DNA of 64,000 nt from Macrocystis pyrifera (Eukaryota > Sar > Phaeophyceae > Laminariales > Laminariaceae): positions 2,425,197 to 2,489,196 of the forward strand of contig JASSKH010000030.1 in assembly GCA_031763025.1 (NCBI GenBank), given 5' to 3'. How positions within the stretch are numbered: position 1 is the first letter of the stretch; the number at the start of each line of letters is the position of its first letter. Made by a program: the position numbers and the translations under genes. Under the pieces are notes generated by a model that ran no database searches, was not told the DNA's origin, and was given only the letters and a program-made list of their open reading frames with translations. Below, one piece after another: positions 1 through 9,509 of the stretch.

Positions 1-21
1 TAATGTTAACCTCGAATACTA

Positions 22-131
22 TTGCGGGGGACCATACAGTAGTAAATAGGACCGAATACTATGAGTAAAAATAAGGAAACATATAGGTTTTTGTGTGTAC
101 CGTAGGTCCTATTTACTATGTTCCCCCGTAA
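22..131. mobile_element. Stowaway-like MITE, copy 1 (L)
   Basis: A roughly 110-bp non-coding element with terminal inverted repeats of the form CGGGGGTCCATAGTAAATAGG at one end and its complement at the other. The ends abut TA dinucleotides, as expected for Tc1/mariner-type (Stowaway) MITEs. The middle is AT-rich and encodes nothing. This copy is the most diverged: its 5' repeat carries an extra CAGTAG and its 3' end reads TTCCCCCG. It abuts a tRNA-like SINE head directly downstream. Confidence 0.75.
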
Positions 132-470
132 TGCCAATGGCGTTGGTGTCAGGGGTTCGATTCTCCGTACGATGTTTGGAATGTTTATTTTTCAAATAGC
201 ACCAACTGTCGTCGAGACCGCCTGTTATAGCGTGGGCAGGCACAATGCGACCCGACTCGACAAGGGAAGAAAGTGCTGAGCCCTTCTGGCGATAAAAAGG
301 CAAGGCACGTACCGTAGTGAGGAGGGAGGAGAAGGGTCCTACTAGTGTACGTGAGCTCGGATCTGACTTACGAATGCGAGGGAGCAGGAGCAAGAAGGGC
401 AGAGAGAATACCTGGTAGATGAGATGGGAAAAAAAGAAGGGGGGAAAAAAAAAGTGTTCTTCAGGGAATC
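132..470 (+). repeat. SINE-like repeat, copy A
   Basis: It starts with a T-arm/B-box-like stretch, GGGGTTCGATTCTCC at 152-166. It shares blocks with copies at 1960, 4440 and 45290: a GCGATAAAAA box followed by GGCACGTACCG, a GGGAGCAGGAGC-like box, and a purine/A-rich tail GATGGGAAAAAAAG. No long ORF of the same frame is conserved between copies. The family resembles tRNA-derived SINEs, although the A box is not clear in this copy. Boundaries are approximate. Confidence 0.55.
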
Positions 471-849
471 TGTTTACTTTATGTACCGCTGCCGTGTAGC
501 TGTCAAATACTCTGCTTGGTGATGAGCTCGGTGTTTCGTTCGTATCCCCATCGGGGTAACCTTGCGACTGAACCAATAATAGCTGTCACGTTCCTCTACT
601 CGTAAGGCAGGGTAGAGAACTATTGCTTTTTTGTGCTTCTGTTTCTTTTACCTTTCTTGTGGAAACTGAAGTCATTCCTGTCTTGTTGAGGCATAAGTGA
701 AACTCCTAGGGCCAAATGTTTTGCGCAGGTAGCCTCTAGAATAACTCCCAAATGGTCCTTTTCGGAGAGTTTTGTGAAGGTCATCATGCTTCAGACGGCG
801 AAAATTCCAAAGCTATTCGCGGGAAACGTCAAATCTCACAGGTTACGTC

Positions 850-1015
850 GAGTCGGTTTGGGTCGGGTCACCCAACCCTCGAGATTTTAGACAACGTTTG
901 ACCCGAGCCGACCCGTCCCGACCCGATCCGATCCGATCCGTTCTGTGTGACAAACATAACCTGACCCGCGATACTTGAAACCTCTTGACCCCACCCGACC
1001 CGACCCGACCATTTT
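850..1015. repeat. Degenerate ACCCG/GATCC pentamer array
   Basis: Low-complexity sequence made of imperfect ACCCG (GGGTC) units, with a short GATCC run near 925-940. The mirror in R (about 43445-43610) has a different number of GATCC units. Short ORFs reading through it on the minus strand are products of the repeat and are not annotated as genes. Confidence 0.7.
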
Positions 1016-1106
1016 GAACGCTCCCTTTCCCGCGAACAGCCCTGGAAAATTCAGCCAAAACTTGTAGGCCCGGGGACCACAATCACATGTATATGACACG
1101 AATATA

Positions 1107-1431
1107 TATATATATATTTTTTAATCATCACTTTTACTTTCCAGCCCACTCGTACGAGGTTTTACCCTCGACGATCTTCTGGACAAGCCGTGGTCACAGG
1201 TGTCGTCCCTTCTCCCCCCCGGTACGTGCCTTTAGTTTTTATCGCGCATAGGGTTCAGCATTCCCACTGCTCGTCGATTTTCATCGAATGTAGCCAACTC
1301 ACGCTTTCGCGCTTTCCGCTTATCAATTTTTTATGCAAGAAAAAGTCCCTATGAGCATGCACTCGGTGAGACTCGAACTCACGAAATTGATCTTGACAGG
1401 CTCGCGGACCACCTACCAAGCCACCGGGGAC
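1107..1431 (-). mobile_element. tRNA-derived SINE insertion present only in copy L
   Basis: On the minus strand the element opens with an A-box-like TGGCTTGGTAGGTGG (1409-1423) and, about 30 nt on, a perfect T-arm GTGAG-TTCGAGT-CTCAC (1366-1382), the layout of an internal Pol III promoter. The body shares CGCGATAAAAA and GGCACGTACCG with copies A and C. It also shares CTGGAAAGTAAAAG-GATG and an A-rich tail with copies at 45290 and 48770. In R the matching site (near 43350-43362) reads straight across, so this is an empty/filled pair. A clear target duplication was not found. The other explanation would be deletion from R. Confidence 0.78.
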
Positions 1432-1959
1432 GCCGGCACTTGATATGTACAAATCCGTGGTATAACTATGACGTATCATGCGACTGACAAAGTTGGGTAT
1501 CAACCACTCCGTCGTTCGAGCTCGCTGCTGACGCCTTGAATCTTCTTGTAAAAACGGTAAAAATTGTGCGTTTCATTCGGAAACTTTTCGGCGCGTCGTT
1601 CTCGCTCGGTGACCTTGTATTAACTTGCATTCCCCTCCTCCTGTTGTTGACCCCGTTGGATTGTGGCAATACATGTGTCATCCTCGTATTCCGGGGATTT
1701 GATGCTTTCTGTACTTCTTATTGTACGCACCAGGGTCTGGTGGTGTTTATCTTGCGGGCAGTCCGGAAATAAATCCTCTAGACAGTTAGTGTGGTTGGCT
1801 TTACGTCGACGGCTGATGTGGTTTTGCTCCTTTCATGCCTGACCATAACTATTGTACTACATACAGTACTAATAGTATTCGTGCTCGTTCAGCGTCTGTC
1901 GCGCCGAAGATCTATGGTCTATGTAATACTAGTACTCCAGGCCTAGTAGTGTTTAGCCA

Positions 1960-2490
1960 CGAATACCCACCAGCGTTGATGCCACGGGTTCAATACTCCG
2001 TACGAGTATAAAAGAAGTGTGGTATAAGCAGTACTTTATACCAGGGTAACCAAGGTATATTTCGAAGTACGAGTATGTGTGTTCGTCTTTTTCTCGAAAG
2101 CCACCAACTGCCGAGAGCGCCTACGGTATTACATATTAAATCGCGTAGTGCCAGGTAGGTGTTATGCATGGTTTGAAGCGAGTCCACGAGGGAAGACAGT
2201 CAGTTGCGCTGAACTCTTCTCGAGGAAAAAAAATGCAACTCGCCTACCACCGTGGTTTGGGGGCCCGGGGGGAAAAGGACCTGGTATGTGATTATCTGCT
2301 TTGCGACTACTCCTACCGTATATACGGGGAGGGCGCAGGAGAAAGAAGGGCGACGTTATTGCCGGCACATATTACACGTACATCGGCAGTGGATGGACTG
2401 GAAAAAGGAACGACGAGAAAGAACAAATCGCGCAACGAAAAACGATTTCCATCTCCGTCCCACGGAAGAAAAAAGAAGAACAATGATATT
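1960..2490 (+). repeat. SINE-like repeat, copy B
   Basis: The T-arm-like head ACGGGTTCAATACTCCGT (1984-2001) matches copy A's head at about three quarters of positions. Further matches are CACCAACTG-CG-GAGCGCC, GAAGCGAGTCCACGAGGGAAG, and a GGCGCAGGAGAAAGAAGGGCGACG box before an A-rich end. ORFs of up to 141 aa overlap this repeat in different frames on the plus strand. They do not agree between copies, so no gene is called. Confidence 0.5.
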
Positions 2491-3546
2491 TTACACGTTT
2501 CAGTTACGTACGAACACGTCAGCTGTGACTTCGACCGATGGATTGGTTAATACTCAACTTTCTATGTATATTTCGTGCACGCTGCGTGATACGTCCGGCT
2601 CGCTAGGTTTGTACCTGGTATTATTTCATACCGGGTATCCCTTCACTTATCATCATGTATATGTATGGTGTCAGTGAATTCGACCGTCGATGTACGGTAG
2701 AAGTTAATGCTCAGTTTCACAAGTTGTATGGTAGGTAGGCCGTTCGTGCGTTCGTGCGTGGTGTACTACTTTCATTCCTCGTGCCTCGTGAAGGATGTAT
2801 CATGTATCACACTTTGGTTGACGAACAAAAAAATGTACCAGTATCATTTGCAACGTGAACGCTCTCTTCTTGTGCTTCGTCGATGAAGGCCTCTCTCTCA
2901 GCTCGACGTGTTCCGTACTCACTGCTCGCTCTCGCTCGGGACGCTACTATAATGTTGTACGTACAGCAGTACCGGTAGTAGCTTCCATGTCGTCGTCTTT
3001 GTGTGCTGGGATACTGGGACGGTCGTACGAGTATGTCGTACGTCAAAAATGGTGAAACGTCAAAGAAATGAACCGTTCGTGATTGCGCCGCATATTCTTG
3101 TGATGTGGTAGATGTTTGATGATGCGGGTGTGGCGCACAGCGAGCACATAGCAGCTGCGAGATCCGCCAAGTTGTTCGACACCATAGTTTGCAAGCTGTG
3201 TGGTTCGCCAGTGTCGTGTGTTCTACTTTCCTCGTGAAGGATAGAAGGTTGAAAAAATATCAAATTTTACCTAAATACATGTTTTTAGCTGTCAGCTTCA
3301 GCCCCAGCTGCGACCTCGATCAAATTGGTCGAATATGTACGGTATTAATAGTACTCAGCTTTGCAAGCTACTGCTGCTGTACGTGATAACGTGATATTTG
3401 CCAGGTGCCCGGTAAATCGGTCGTGCCTGTCGCAGGCCTCTCAGCCCCTCTTGTTGAGCCTTCGATGGCGGCGGGGGGGTCCACAAGCCACATATATTTT
3501 TATATGTAGTATCTATACCTCCTGTATGCTTGTATACGCAACACAT

Positions 3547-3585
<39 letters not shown>
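3547..3585. repeat. (CAG)13 microsatellite
   Basis: Thirteen uninterrupted CAG units, followed by CATCAG and further imperfect CAG/AAC-rich sequence. The mirrored tract in R (41203-41238) has twelve units, so the tract differs by one repeat between copies. Confidence 0.95.
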
Positions 3586-3588
<3 letters not shown>

Positions 3589-3660
3589 CAGGGTAGAAGC
3601 AGAAGCGGCAGCAGCAACAGCAACAGAAGCAGCAACAGCCCTTCTTTTTTTTCACGCTTA

Positions 3661-3770
3661 TAACGGCGGACCATAGTAAACAGGACCAAATATTGTTAGT
3701 AAAAACAGGTAAACATACAGTCTTTTTTTGTACCATACTGATAGGTCCTATTTACTATGGACCCCCGTAA
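3661..3770. mobile_element. Stowaway-like MITE, copy 2 (L)
   Basis: Same family as the copy at 22-131: one end reads CGGCGGACCATAGTAAACAGG, the other is CCTATTTACTATGGACCCCCG followed by TA. It is non-coding. Relative to the mirror copy in R (41025-41129) it has a ~5-bp insertion (CTGAT) near 3738. Confidence 0.8.
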
Positions 3771-4422
3771 TAGCAGGTAGACGCATCACGGCTCTCTCTC
3801 TCTCCACCTTGCCTTGCATCCCCACGGGGCTTGCCGTGGATGCAGTGGTGAGTAATGGGATCTCTACTGTAGACTACCAAGGTGCAGACTATAAGGCGAC
3901 CCCGTGCCAATACATTTTGACGGCCTTATCTCGAGAGGTCGCCTCACACCTTTTTTTACGCTCGTATATAATCACTCGTAAATTGATACCTGGTAGGACA
4001 TTTTGAGATTCCCTCAATAAATAGGGCAGGTACCGCCCTATTGCGTAGACAATACTGCGTTTTGGTGTACAGCAGTGGAGTATGCCACGTACAACAGCAC
4101 TGACCGAACGGATGATACAAAGTGCTGCACGGAGGGGGAGACTCGTGCTCGGAGAAGTCGGTGCATCACTTCCGGGGTAGGGCTACTACTATCACTGTTT
4201 GTACAGTAGTAGTAGTAGTGAACGCGTGTGATGTCGAATAGGTGCATGCACCATACTCCAGCAGAGTAGATAGGTGCACACACAACAGCAGTTTATGTCA
4301 CGGCGTGGAGTAATACTACTACTAATACTACCTCGGCTGTGGAGCTGCATGCGCCCTGAGCCCCATGGCCGACGCCCGGTGGTCTGTTAATAGCGGTTCA
4401 ACTACAGTACAGCAGTACTACA

Positions 4423-4446
4423 TACAGCAGTAGTACTACTGCTGTA
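4423..4446. repeat. Perfect 24-bp palindrome
   Basis: TACAGCAGTAGT is followed immediately by its exact complement ACTACTGCTGTA. The half-site ACTACTGCTGTA or a close variant recurs at many places in the window (for example 10124-10135, 17192-17202 and 47518-47530). The R copy (40364-40387) keeps the palindrome intact. No function can be assigned. Confidence 0.85.
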
Positions 4447-4800
4447 AGAGTCAACGTCGTGAGTGCGAATCGTGCCACGCCACGCAGGATATATTCTTGT
4501 TGAAGAAAGGACTGCCACAGGTACAGCACTTTTACTTACAGAAAGTGCCTATTATCATGGCGTGTGGATGCACAACAATTCGACGTGAGTCGACGCCGGG
4601 AGAAAATAAATGCTGGTGGGCTCTTCCCGCGATAAAAATCGAGGCACGTGCCGTACCGTAGCGGGGGGGGGTGTCCGCTATATGACCATGTGACCATGCT
4701 ATTAATGAGGGATCGCAGCACGAAAGGGAGGGAGCTGGAGAAGTAGGGCAAAGACAATAAAAAATACTCGTAGATGGGATGGAAAAAAGCAGAAAACATA
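4440..4800 (+). repeat. SINE-like repeat, copy C
   Basis: It begins with a degenerate T-arm-like block CGTGAGTGCGAATCGTGCC (4458-4476). It shares GACGTGAGTCGACGCCGGGA-like sequence, GGGCTCTTCCCGCGATAAAA followed by GGCACGTGCCGTA, and GGGAGCTGGAGAAGTAGGGC with copies A and B, ending in GATGGGATGGAAAAAAG. The mirror is at about 40008-40368. Confidence 0.5.
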
Positions 4801-6071
4801 ATGTCTGCCGCCTTGAGCTTGCCCACCTTGCGCGTGCTTGCCCGAGACACCCTTGGGAAATTGCTTGGTGGCAAAGCAATCGTGCACCAGCATACCTGGT
4901 ACTATTTAATACTGTACTGTGTATAACCAACGTCAATGCAAGACAAAACGCGTCGGGCACGAGCGGAGTGTTCCGATACAGTATCAACCTGCTTCAACCA
5001 GCTCTTTTAGGTCTACAGATTGAACATCATCAACAACAAGAGCCCTTCAGCGTAGGGTATAAATAGATCAATGCGAGCACAGCAAGTAAGTACCTGGTAG
5101 TAATAATAATAGTAATAATAGTATGCCAAGCAAGCCTATTCATAGCTTTCTTTCGTATATTTGAGGTGGTTACAACCACGGAGTGAGAGCCCTTCCTTGC
5201 TGCTGACGGTGTGGCGGCGTGACGGCGATGGCCTTTGACCCCACCCCATAGTCGAACGCGCCCCGTGGTGCTTCGCGCTTGGTGCAAGCAATGTCTACCT
5301 GGTTGGTGAAAACCCGACGTGCTCCGTCCCGGCCCTGTAGGGGTGCAAGGGCCCATTATGTATGGTCATACGAGTACGGCCATGCATGGCATGAATGCGT
5401 ACACCCTCACGTCGAAAGGAGATACGAGAGGGCTCGTAACTAAGAAAACAAGAGCATTCATGAAATCATAGCCCAAATTTCACCTTGTTCCTTATCGTCC
5501 TTGGTCCCTGGTAGCCACGGCTAGCGTGCAGCAGGCAGCAGGAGCGGTCCGCGATCTCCTGCATGAGCTTCGACGCTGTCGCGAATTAATTGCAAACCAC
5601 GAGCTACCACAATCAGTAGTAGTAGTAGCAGCATCTTGGTATATTTTGTTGCATCGTACGTGTTTCACCGCACGCCAAAAGCGCGTTTTATCATATTATC
5701 AATAAGAGATTGTCGAAAAAATCAAAAGCGAGGGGCCAAAGGCAACATACATGATGAATTTGGATGCGGTTGAATGTGTGTGTGTTTCATTAGAATGTAG
5801 AGTTGAGAGCGTTTTGATTGGCCTACATTACTAAGTGAAATGTGGTGGACGAAGAGGAACATCCGTCTGCAGTAAAGCCTGCCCAAGCACCAGGTATGTA
5901 GACCCATCACTCATCATGCACGCCCCCCTCCCTATCATGTTCACTCTCGACCGCTCCCCTTCGCTACCCGGTACTACTTTGTTTCACCTGTGACACACAG
6001 AAGAGATCCACCGCTTACTACCTCGCACCACGACTGCACAGCTTCTTCGCCCAGAATAGCTACGAGCAACA
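4801..6071. other. No gene recognised; likely upstream region of the gene at 6072
   Basis: AT- and microsatellite-bearing sequence with short ORFs on both strands that are not preserved as a consistent frame between copies. It contains TACCTGGTA motifs at 4893 and 5091 and a (TAG)n stretch near 5614-5628. The last ~100 bp before 6072 differ between L and R by a 4-bp GAGC insertion just ahead of the ATG, which suits untranslated sequence. Confidence 0.5.
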
Positions 6072-6881
6072 ATGTCGTGTTCCAGTCCTACGATCGGTTT
6101 CGGCGAAGCTTTGAAGTTCTCAGCCATGAAGACTGTTCGGCTGCGCATCGTTGATGACCTCTCAGTCGAACTGGCGCCTGCAGACCCTCAGCAAGCTCTC
6201 ACGCCGGCCCAGTGCCTCGAGTACCTGCCCGCGGCAGTGGCCATGTGCCCGGCCGACAGCTTCTGCGAAGCCGCCAACGTCTTCGCGTGGGGTGCTAACG
6301 CAATCCTTGGCGTTGTCGAGGAGGCTTCGCTCGGAGGAGGTGACCGATTCGCAGACGGTGGGGTCGTGGAAAAAAAAAAGCCATCCCTGCGATCCAACAA
6401 CTGGATTTCATTCACGAGCGCTGCTGCATCACCTGCTACGAGAACAAATGCGCCGAACTCAACGATGTCCTCAACGACATGTGGGACCAGTTCCGCAGCG
6501 AGCAGTCGGTTCGTGCTTGCACGGGGGTGGTCGACCTCGACAACCTGCCGCAATCGGCATCCATCCTTCCGAGCTACCCCTACACCGAGGAGAGCAGTTA
6601 CAGCAGCCCCGCCGACGTGTTTGAGGACCGATCCCCCAACCAGCAGCAGCCGCAGCACTACCCCACGCCCTCCAACTACGACGTCGACGTCGCGGGTTAC
6701 TACTCGAGCAGTTGCGACATCTCCGACATCTCGGACGACAATGACACCACCTTTGACTACGCTTATGACGATGGAATCGACTACAGCAGCAGCACCGGCA
6801 GCGCCGGCAGCACCGGCAGCAGCGCCAATCCGTTCGACAAGCAGGCCGGCTCCATCACGTACCAGTCATGGCTCGATGCGG
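6072..6881 (+). pseudogene. Hypothetical protein, first exon, frameshifted in copy L
   Basis: The plus-strand frame starts MSCSSPTIGFGEALKFSAMK and is open for about 100 codons until an A10 homopolymer (6369-6378). R and T have A8 there, and the two extra bases move L out of frame. The correct downstream frame can be followed in L from 6479 on and contains a cysteine cluster (CCITCYENKC) then Asp/Tyr/Ser-rich low complexity. The exon ends in a strong donor, CGG|GTGAGT at 6881/6882, so coding should continue downstream. The start is chosen at 6072 because a 4-bp indel between L and R lies just upstream. No family recognised. The frameshift may be an assembly or consensus error. Confidence 0.6.
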
Positions 6882-6993
6882 GTGAGTTACGACAGCAGTA
6901 TTAATATCAATAGTTTTTTACGCGATTTTATCAATGCATTCAATTGCACGACGCTGCGGTGCGGAGGTTGGTGTTGGAGAATCGTTCGTACCT

Positions 6994-7026
6994 ACGGTGC
7001 GGTGCGGTGCGGTGCGGTGCGGTGCG
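6994..7026. repeat. (GGTGC)n pentanucleotide repeat in putative intron
   Basis: Six GGTGC units here; R also has six (near 37787-37817) and T has seven (near 63319-63354). Scattered GGTGC and TGCGG units continue to about 7440, so this whole stretch looks like a decayed pentamer array just downstream of the splice donor at 6881. Confidence 0.85.
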
Positions 7027-7196
7027 GTCCGAATCTTTGTTTTTTATAATCAAGCTGTGCGGTGCGGTTTGACATCGTGCGGTGCGGTGCGGCTCGGCGA
7101 AAACCGTTGAAAACCACACTGTACTGTGTCAAAGTAGTTGATATTGGCCTGACCGCGGTTTTATATATTTTTTTATTTTTTTATAATTTTTGAAAT

Positions 7197-7331
7197 ACGT
7201 CAGCTGTGAGTTCGACTGATTAAATAGTTGATACTCAACTTTGCAAGCTGCGTAATACGCCTCGTCTATATTCCATTAGTACCTAATTTTACTATTATTG
7301 TGATAAACCGAGCGCGCGTATTCTATTTGTG
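7197..7331 (+). repeat. Hairpin-bearing interspersed repeat, copy 1 (L)
   Basis: A ~135-bp repeat starting ACGTCAGCTGTGAGTTCGAC and containing AGTTGA-TAC-TCAACT, a perfect 6-bp stem with a 3-nt loop, then TTTGCAAGCTGCGTAATACG and ending CGCGTATTCTATTTGT. A second good copy lies at 15559-15694, and more diverged relatives sit near 1470-1530, 2505-2600 and 3286-3375. It is non-coding, and its mechanism of spread is unknown. Confidence 0.7.
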
Positions 7332-7728
7332 AAATTCGAACGGTGCGATTCGGTTCGGTGCGGATTTTTTTTTGTTTTTATCCATTCGTGCGATGCGCTG
7401 CGGTTTCGGAAAAAAAAAAAATCGTGCGGTGCGGTAAAGCCGCAACGAACCGCATCGGGCAACGAGAAAAAAACTCACAGCGAAAAGCCGTGATTATTAC
7501 CTGGCACCAGGTATGAAGGTATGCTGTCGTTTGGTACATGCGCACATGTCATACCAGGTACCCGTTTTTTTTTTTTTCGTTTTTCTCGGGTATTATGTGG
7601 CACAGAATATCTATGGCGTTCCCCTGTTTGAGCAAAAGCCCTCTCCCGTGTTGTTTGGCGTCCTGTGCTGCCGTACGTTCTTTCCCTGCGACACAGCAGA
7701 TCTACCGTGCGATGCGCCCTTGTCCCCG

Positions 7729-8067
7729 ATGGCGGAGCGGACCGAACGCCAAGACGGCAAGGACAGCAGCAGCAGTTCCAACGGCAAGCGACAAGATACG
7801 TCAGATAAGAAAAAGAAGGGGGAAGGCTTTGTCGTGCAATCTGTGAGCCTTGCTGGTAGTAATGCGGGAAGTAAAGTTTCGCCGGCTGGAGTTGATTATG
7901 CGCCGGCAATGTTGGCAGTGACGCTGACTACAGTGAGGCGCCGTTTCGGAAAGGGTACCGCGCGGTCGAGACGGAGCAGGAATTCGTCCAATCGTAGGTC
8001 CGAGGTCAGACACACGCGCTCAAGGATCCGCGTGGGCAAGGCGAGGATCGCGGCTGGTATTGGGTAG
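7729..8067 (+). CDS. Hypothetical small basic protein (112 aa), copy L
   Basis: The ORF begins MAERTERQDGKDSSSSSNGK and is Ser/Lys-rich at the N-terminus and Arg-rich at the C-terminus (RRSRNSSNRRSEVRHTRSR). It is kept at identical length in all three copies. The differences seen are conservative or silent: one Ile/Val change (L versus R and T) and one silent Ala codon change. The frame upstream of this ATG is broken between copies by T-run and C-run indels, so the ATG at 7729 is preferred over longer starts. No domain recognised. It may be an exon or an unrelated open frame. The basic composition could suit a nuclear or nucleic-acid-binding protein, which is speculation. Confidence 0.35.
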   Translation: MAERTERQDGKDSSSSSNGKRQDTSDKKKKGEGFVVQSVSLAGSNAGSKVSPAGVDYAPAMLAVTLTTVRRRFGKGTARSRRSRNSSNRRSEVRHTRSRIRVGKARIAAGIG

Positions 8068-8857
8068 GTAGAATGCGGTAGCATACAGTAGGTGCCGAAC
8101 AAACCAGGGTACGTACTGCATGTGCGCGTGAAATTGCAGCAGGGCTGCCGATGGGCTTGCCGCAACACGTACCTTGTACTCCGAACTGCGCAACTGTTTT
8201 CGCCGCCGTACGATATGATATGATAGGTGCGGAAAAACTGCTGCCCGGGATCGTTTGCATCGCAGCAGGCAGACGTTTCAGTTGTTTGAGGCCTTCGCGT
8301 TTGGCCGCGAGTAAAGTCAATTTTAGTAGGCCGTTTTTCAAAAGCGGTTACGTGAAACGATCCGGTAAACCTGATATGCCGTGTCTACCAGCAGAGACAT
8401 GAATAAATAAAAATGGAAAAACAATGAACCCATTTCTTTTGAAAAACCAAAACGGACGAACACCCGGGGTTGTTAGCCGGGCATCCCCTGGGCGACCCCG
8501 AGGAAGTTCCATTGGAATTATGACTGATGTTTTTTTTGCCACTGCTCTTGGCCGCCAACGGCATCGTATCGTAACACACAAAACGTCAGTACCAGGTACT
8601 CGTACAAAGCATATATTCTCTTTTTTCGTTATCCCGAAAAATGTAGGCAATGTTTCCGGCCAGAATGGTGCATATTATTATACGAGTACATACTGCAGTA
8701 TCATACTCGAAACGTTTTTCGGGCGGAATATTCGTTGGAGTTTTTTATGCCTGGTCATACATGTTGTCGTAGACGTTTGACCATTGACCGCGCATCCCTT
8801 TCGAGACGGAGCGAAAAATCGAAAAGTCCAAGTGCATTGTAGATTTTGTTTTAATGG

Positions 8858-9196
8858 ATGCTGTATGTAGGTAGAGACGAATGGCATCATTGCTACGAAG
8901 GCACGGACACGTACGTGCATCTTCTAGGAATGGTGTCGTTTGTCCCGCTTCCCTTCCGTTCGGAAAGGTTGTGTGTGACCGGAAATGATCGATGCCTCCT
9001 CGTGGCTCCGGTTGGATATAGGCCCTGGAAGGTAAAAGGTTTTGATGAGCCTCAATATTACCTTCTTCAGGCTGAACTGAACTCGATCCCGAAGACCAGA
9101 AGGAAACCATACGAACAGTATGAAGAGGAGAATGGTGTTGTTGCTGGGGTGGAGTACAAAACAGGTGATGTTTTTTTCCTCTTTTTTTGCTTCTGA
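8858..9196 (+). CDS. Hypothetical protein (112 aa), intact only in copy L
   Basis: The ATG-started ORF MLYVGRDEWHHCYEGTDTYV continues through GMVSFVPLPFRSERL, VAPVGYRPWKVKGFDEPQYY and TRRKPYEQYEEENGVVAGVE. Composition is protein-like, with few low-complexity runs until a Phe-rich C-terminus. An AG at 8926-8927 and a GT at 9165 (ACAG|GTGATG) would also allow this to be an internal exon of 237 nt. In R and T the codon after KPDEQ is TAA instead of TAT, cutting the frame to 87 aa. T also has Gly-to-Asp and Leu-to-His changes. No family recognised. Confidence 0.35.
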   Translation: MLYVGRDEWHHCYEGTDTYVHLLGMVSFVPLPFRSERLCVTGNDRCLLVAPVGYRPWKVKGFDEPQYYLLQAELNSIPKTRRKPYEQYEEENGVVAGVEYKTGDVFFLFFCF

Positions 9197-9311
9197 GTGT
9201 TTGAGGCGTTCTATTGAAACGTGCAGAGCATATGTGGGGGTACTGTAGCAGAGTACGAGCTGGGCCATCCGAAAAACAGAGAACGCTTCCTAAATAAAGT
9301 TGTATATCTCG

Positions 9312-9509
9312 TCACCCACTGCAAATGAATCTGCGAAAGTAACCCTTGGAAGCACTAACCCTGACATACCACTGCTTATGCGAAGACAACAACGTATCAG
9401 AAAAAACTATTCCTATCCTTTTTTTGTCCGGCTCGATCTCGCCGTAAATCCGTGAAAACTCGAAAGCACCAACTTTTCTGGCACTCAATTCGTCCAAAAT
9501 AATCATCAT
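9312..9509 (-). CDS. Hypothetical 65-aa ORF, copy L
   Basis: The minus-strand ORF MMIILDELSARKVGAFEFSR has mixed, soluble-protein-like composition and ends with KGYFRRFICSG. The 65-residue translation is the same in all three copies, which differ from one another nearby. An AG (CTCCAG) lies ~30 nt before the ATG and a GTTAGT donor-like site lies near its 3' end, so it may be part of a spliced gene. No family recognised. Confidence 0.3.
   Translation of the reverse strand: MMIILDELSARKVGAFEFSRIYGEIEPDKKRIGIVFSDTLLSSHKQWYVRVSASKGYFRRFICSG

Noticed and set aside
1366..1440. Genuine tRNA gene
   Set aside because: The T-arm is perfect and the A box plausible, but no acceptor stem or credible anticodon arm closes the cloverleaf, and the site is empty in R. 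A SINE head fits better.
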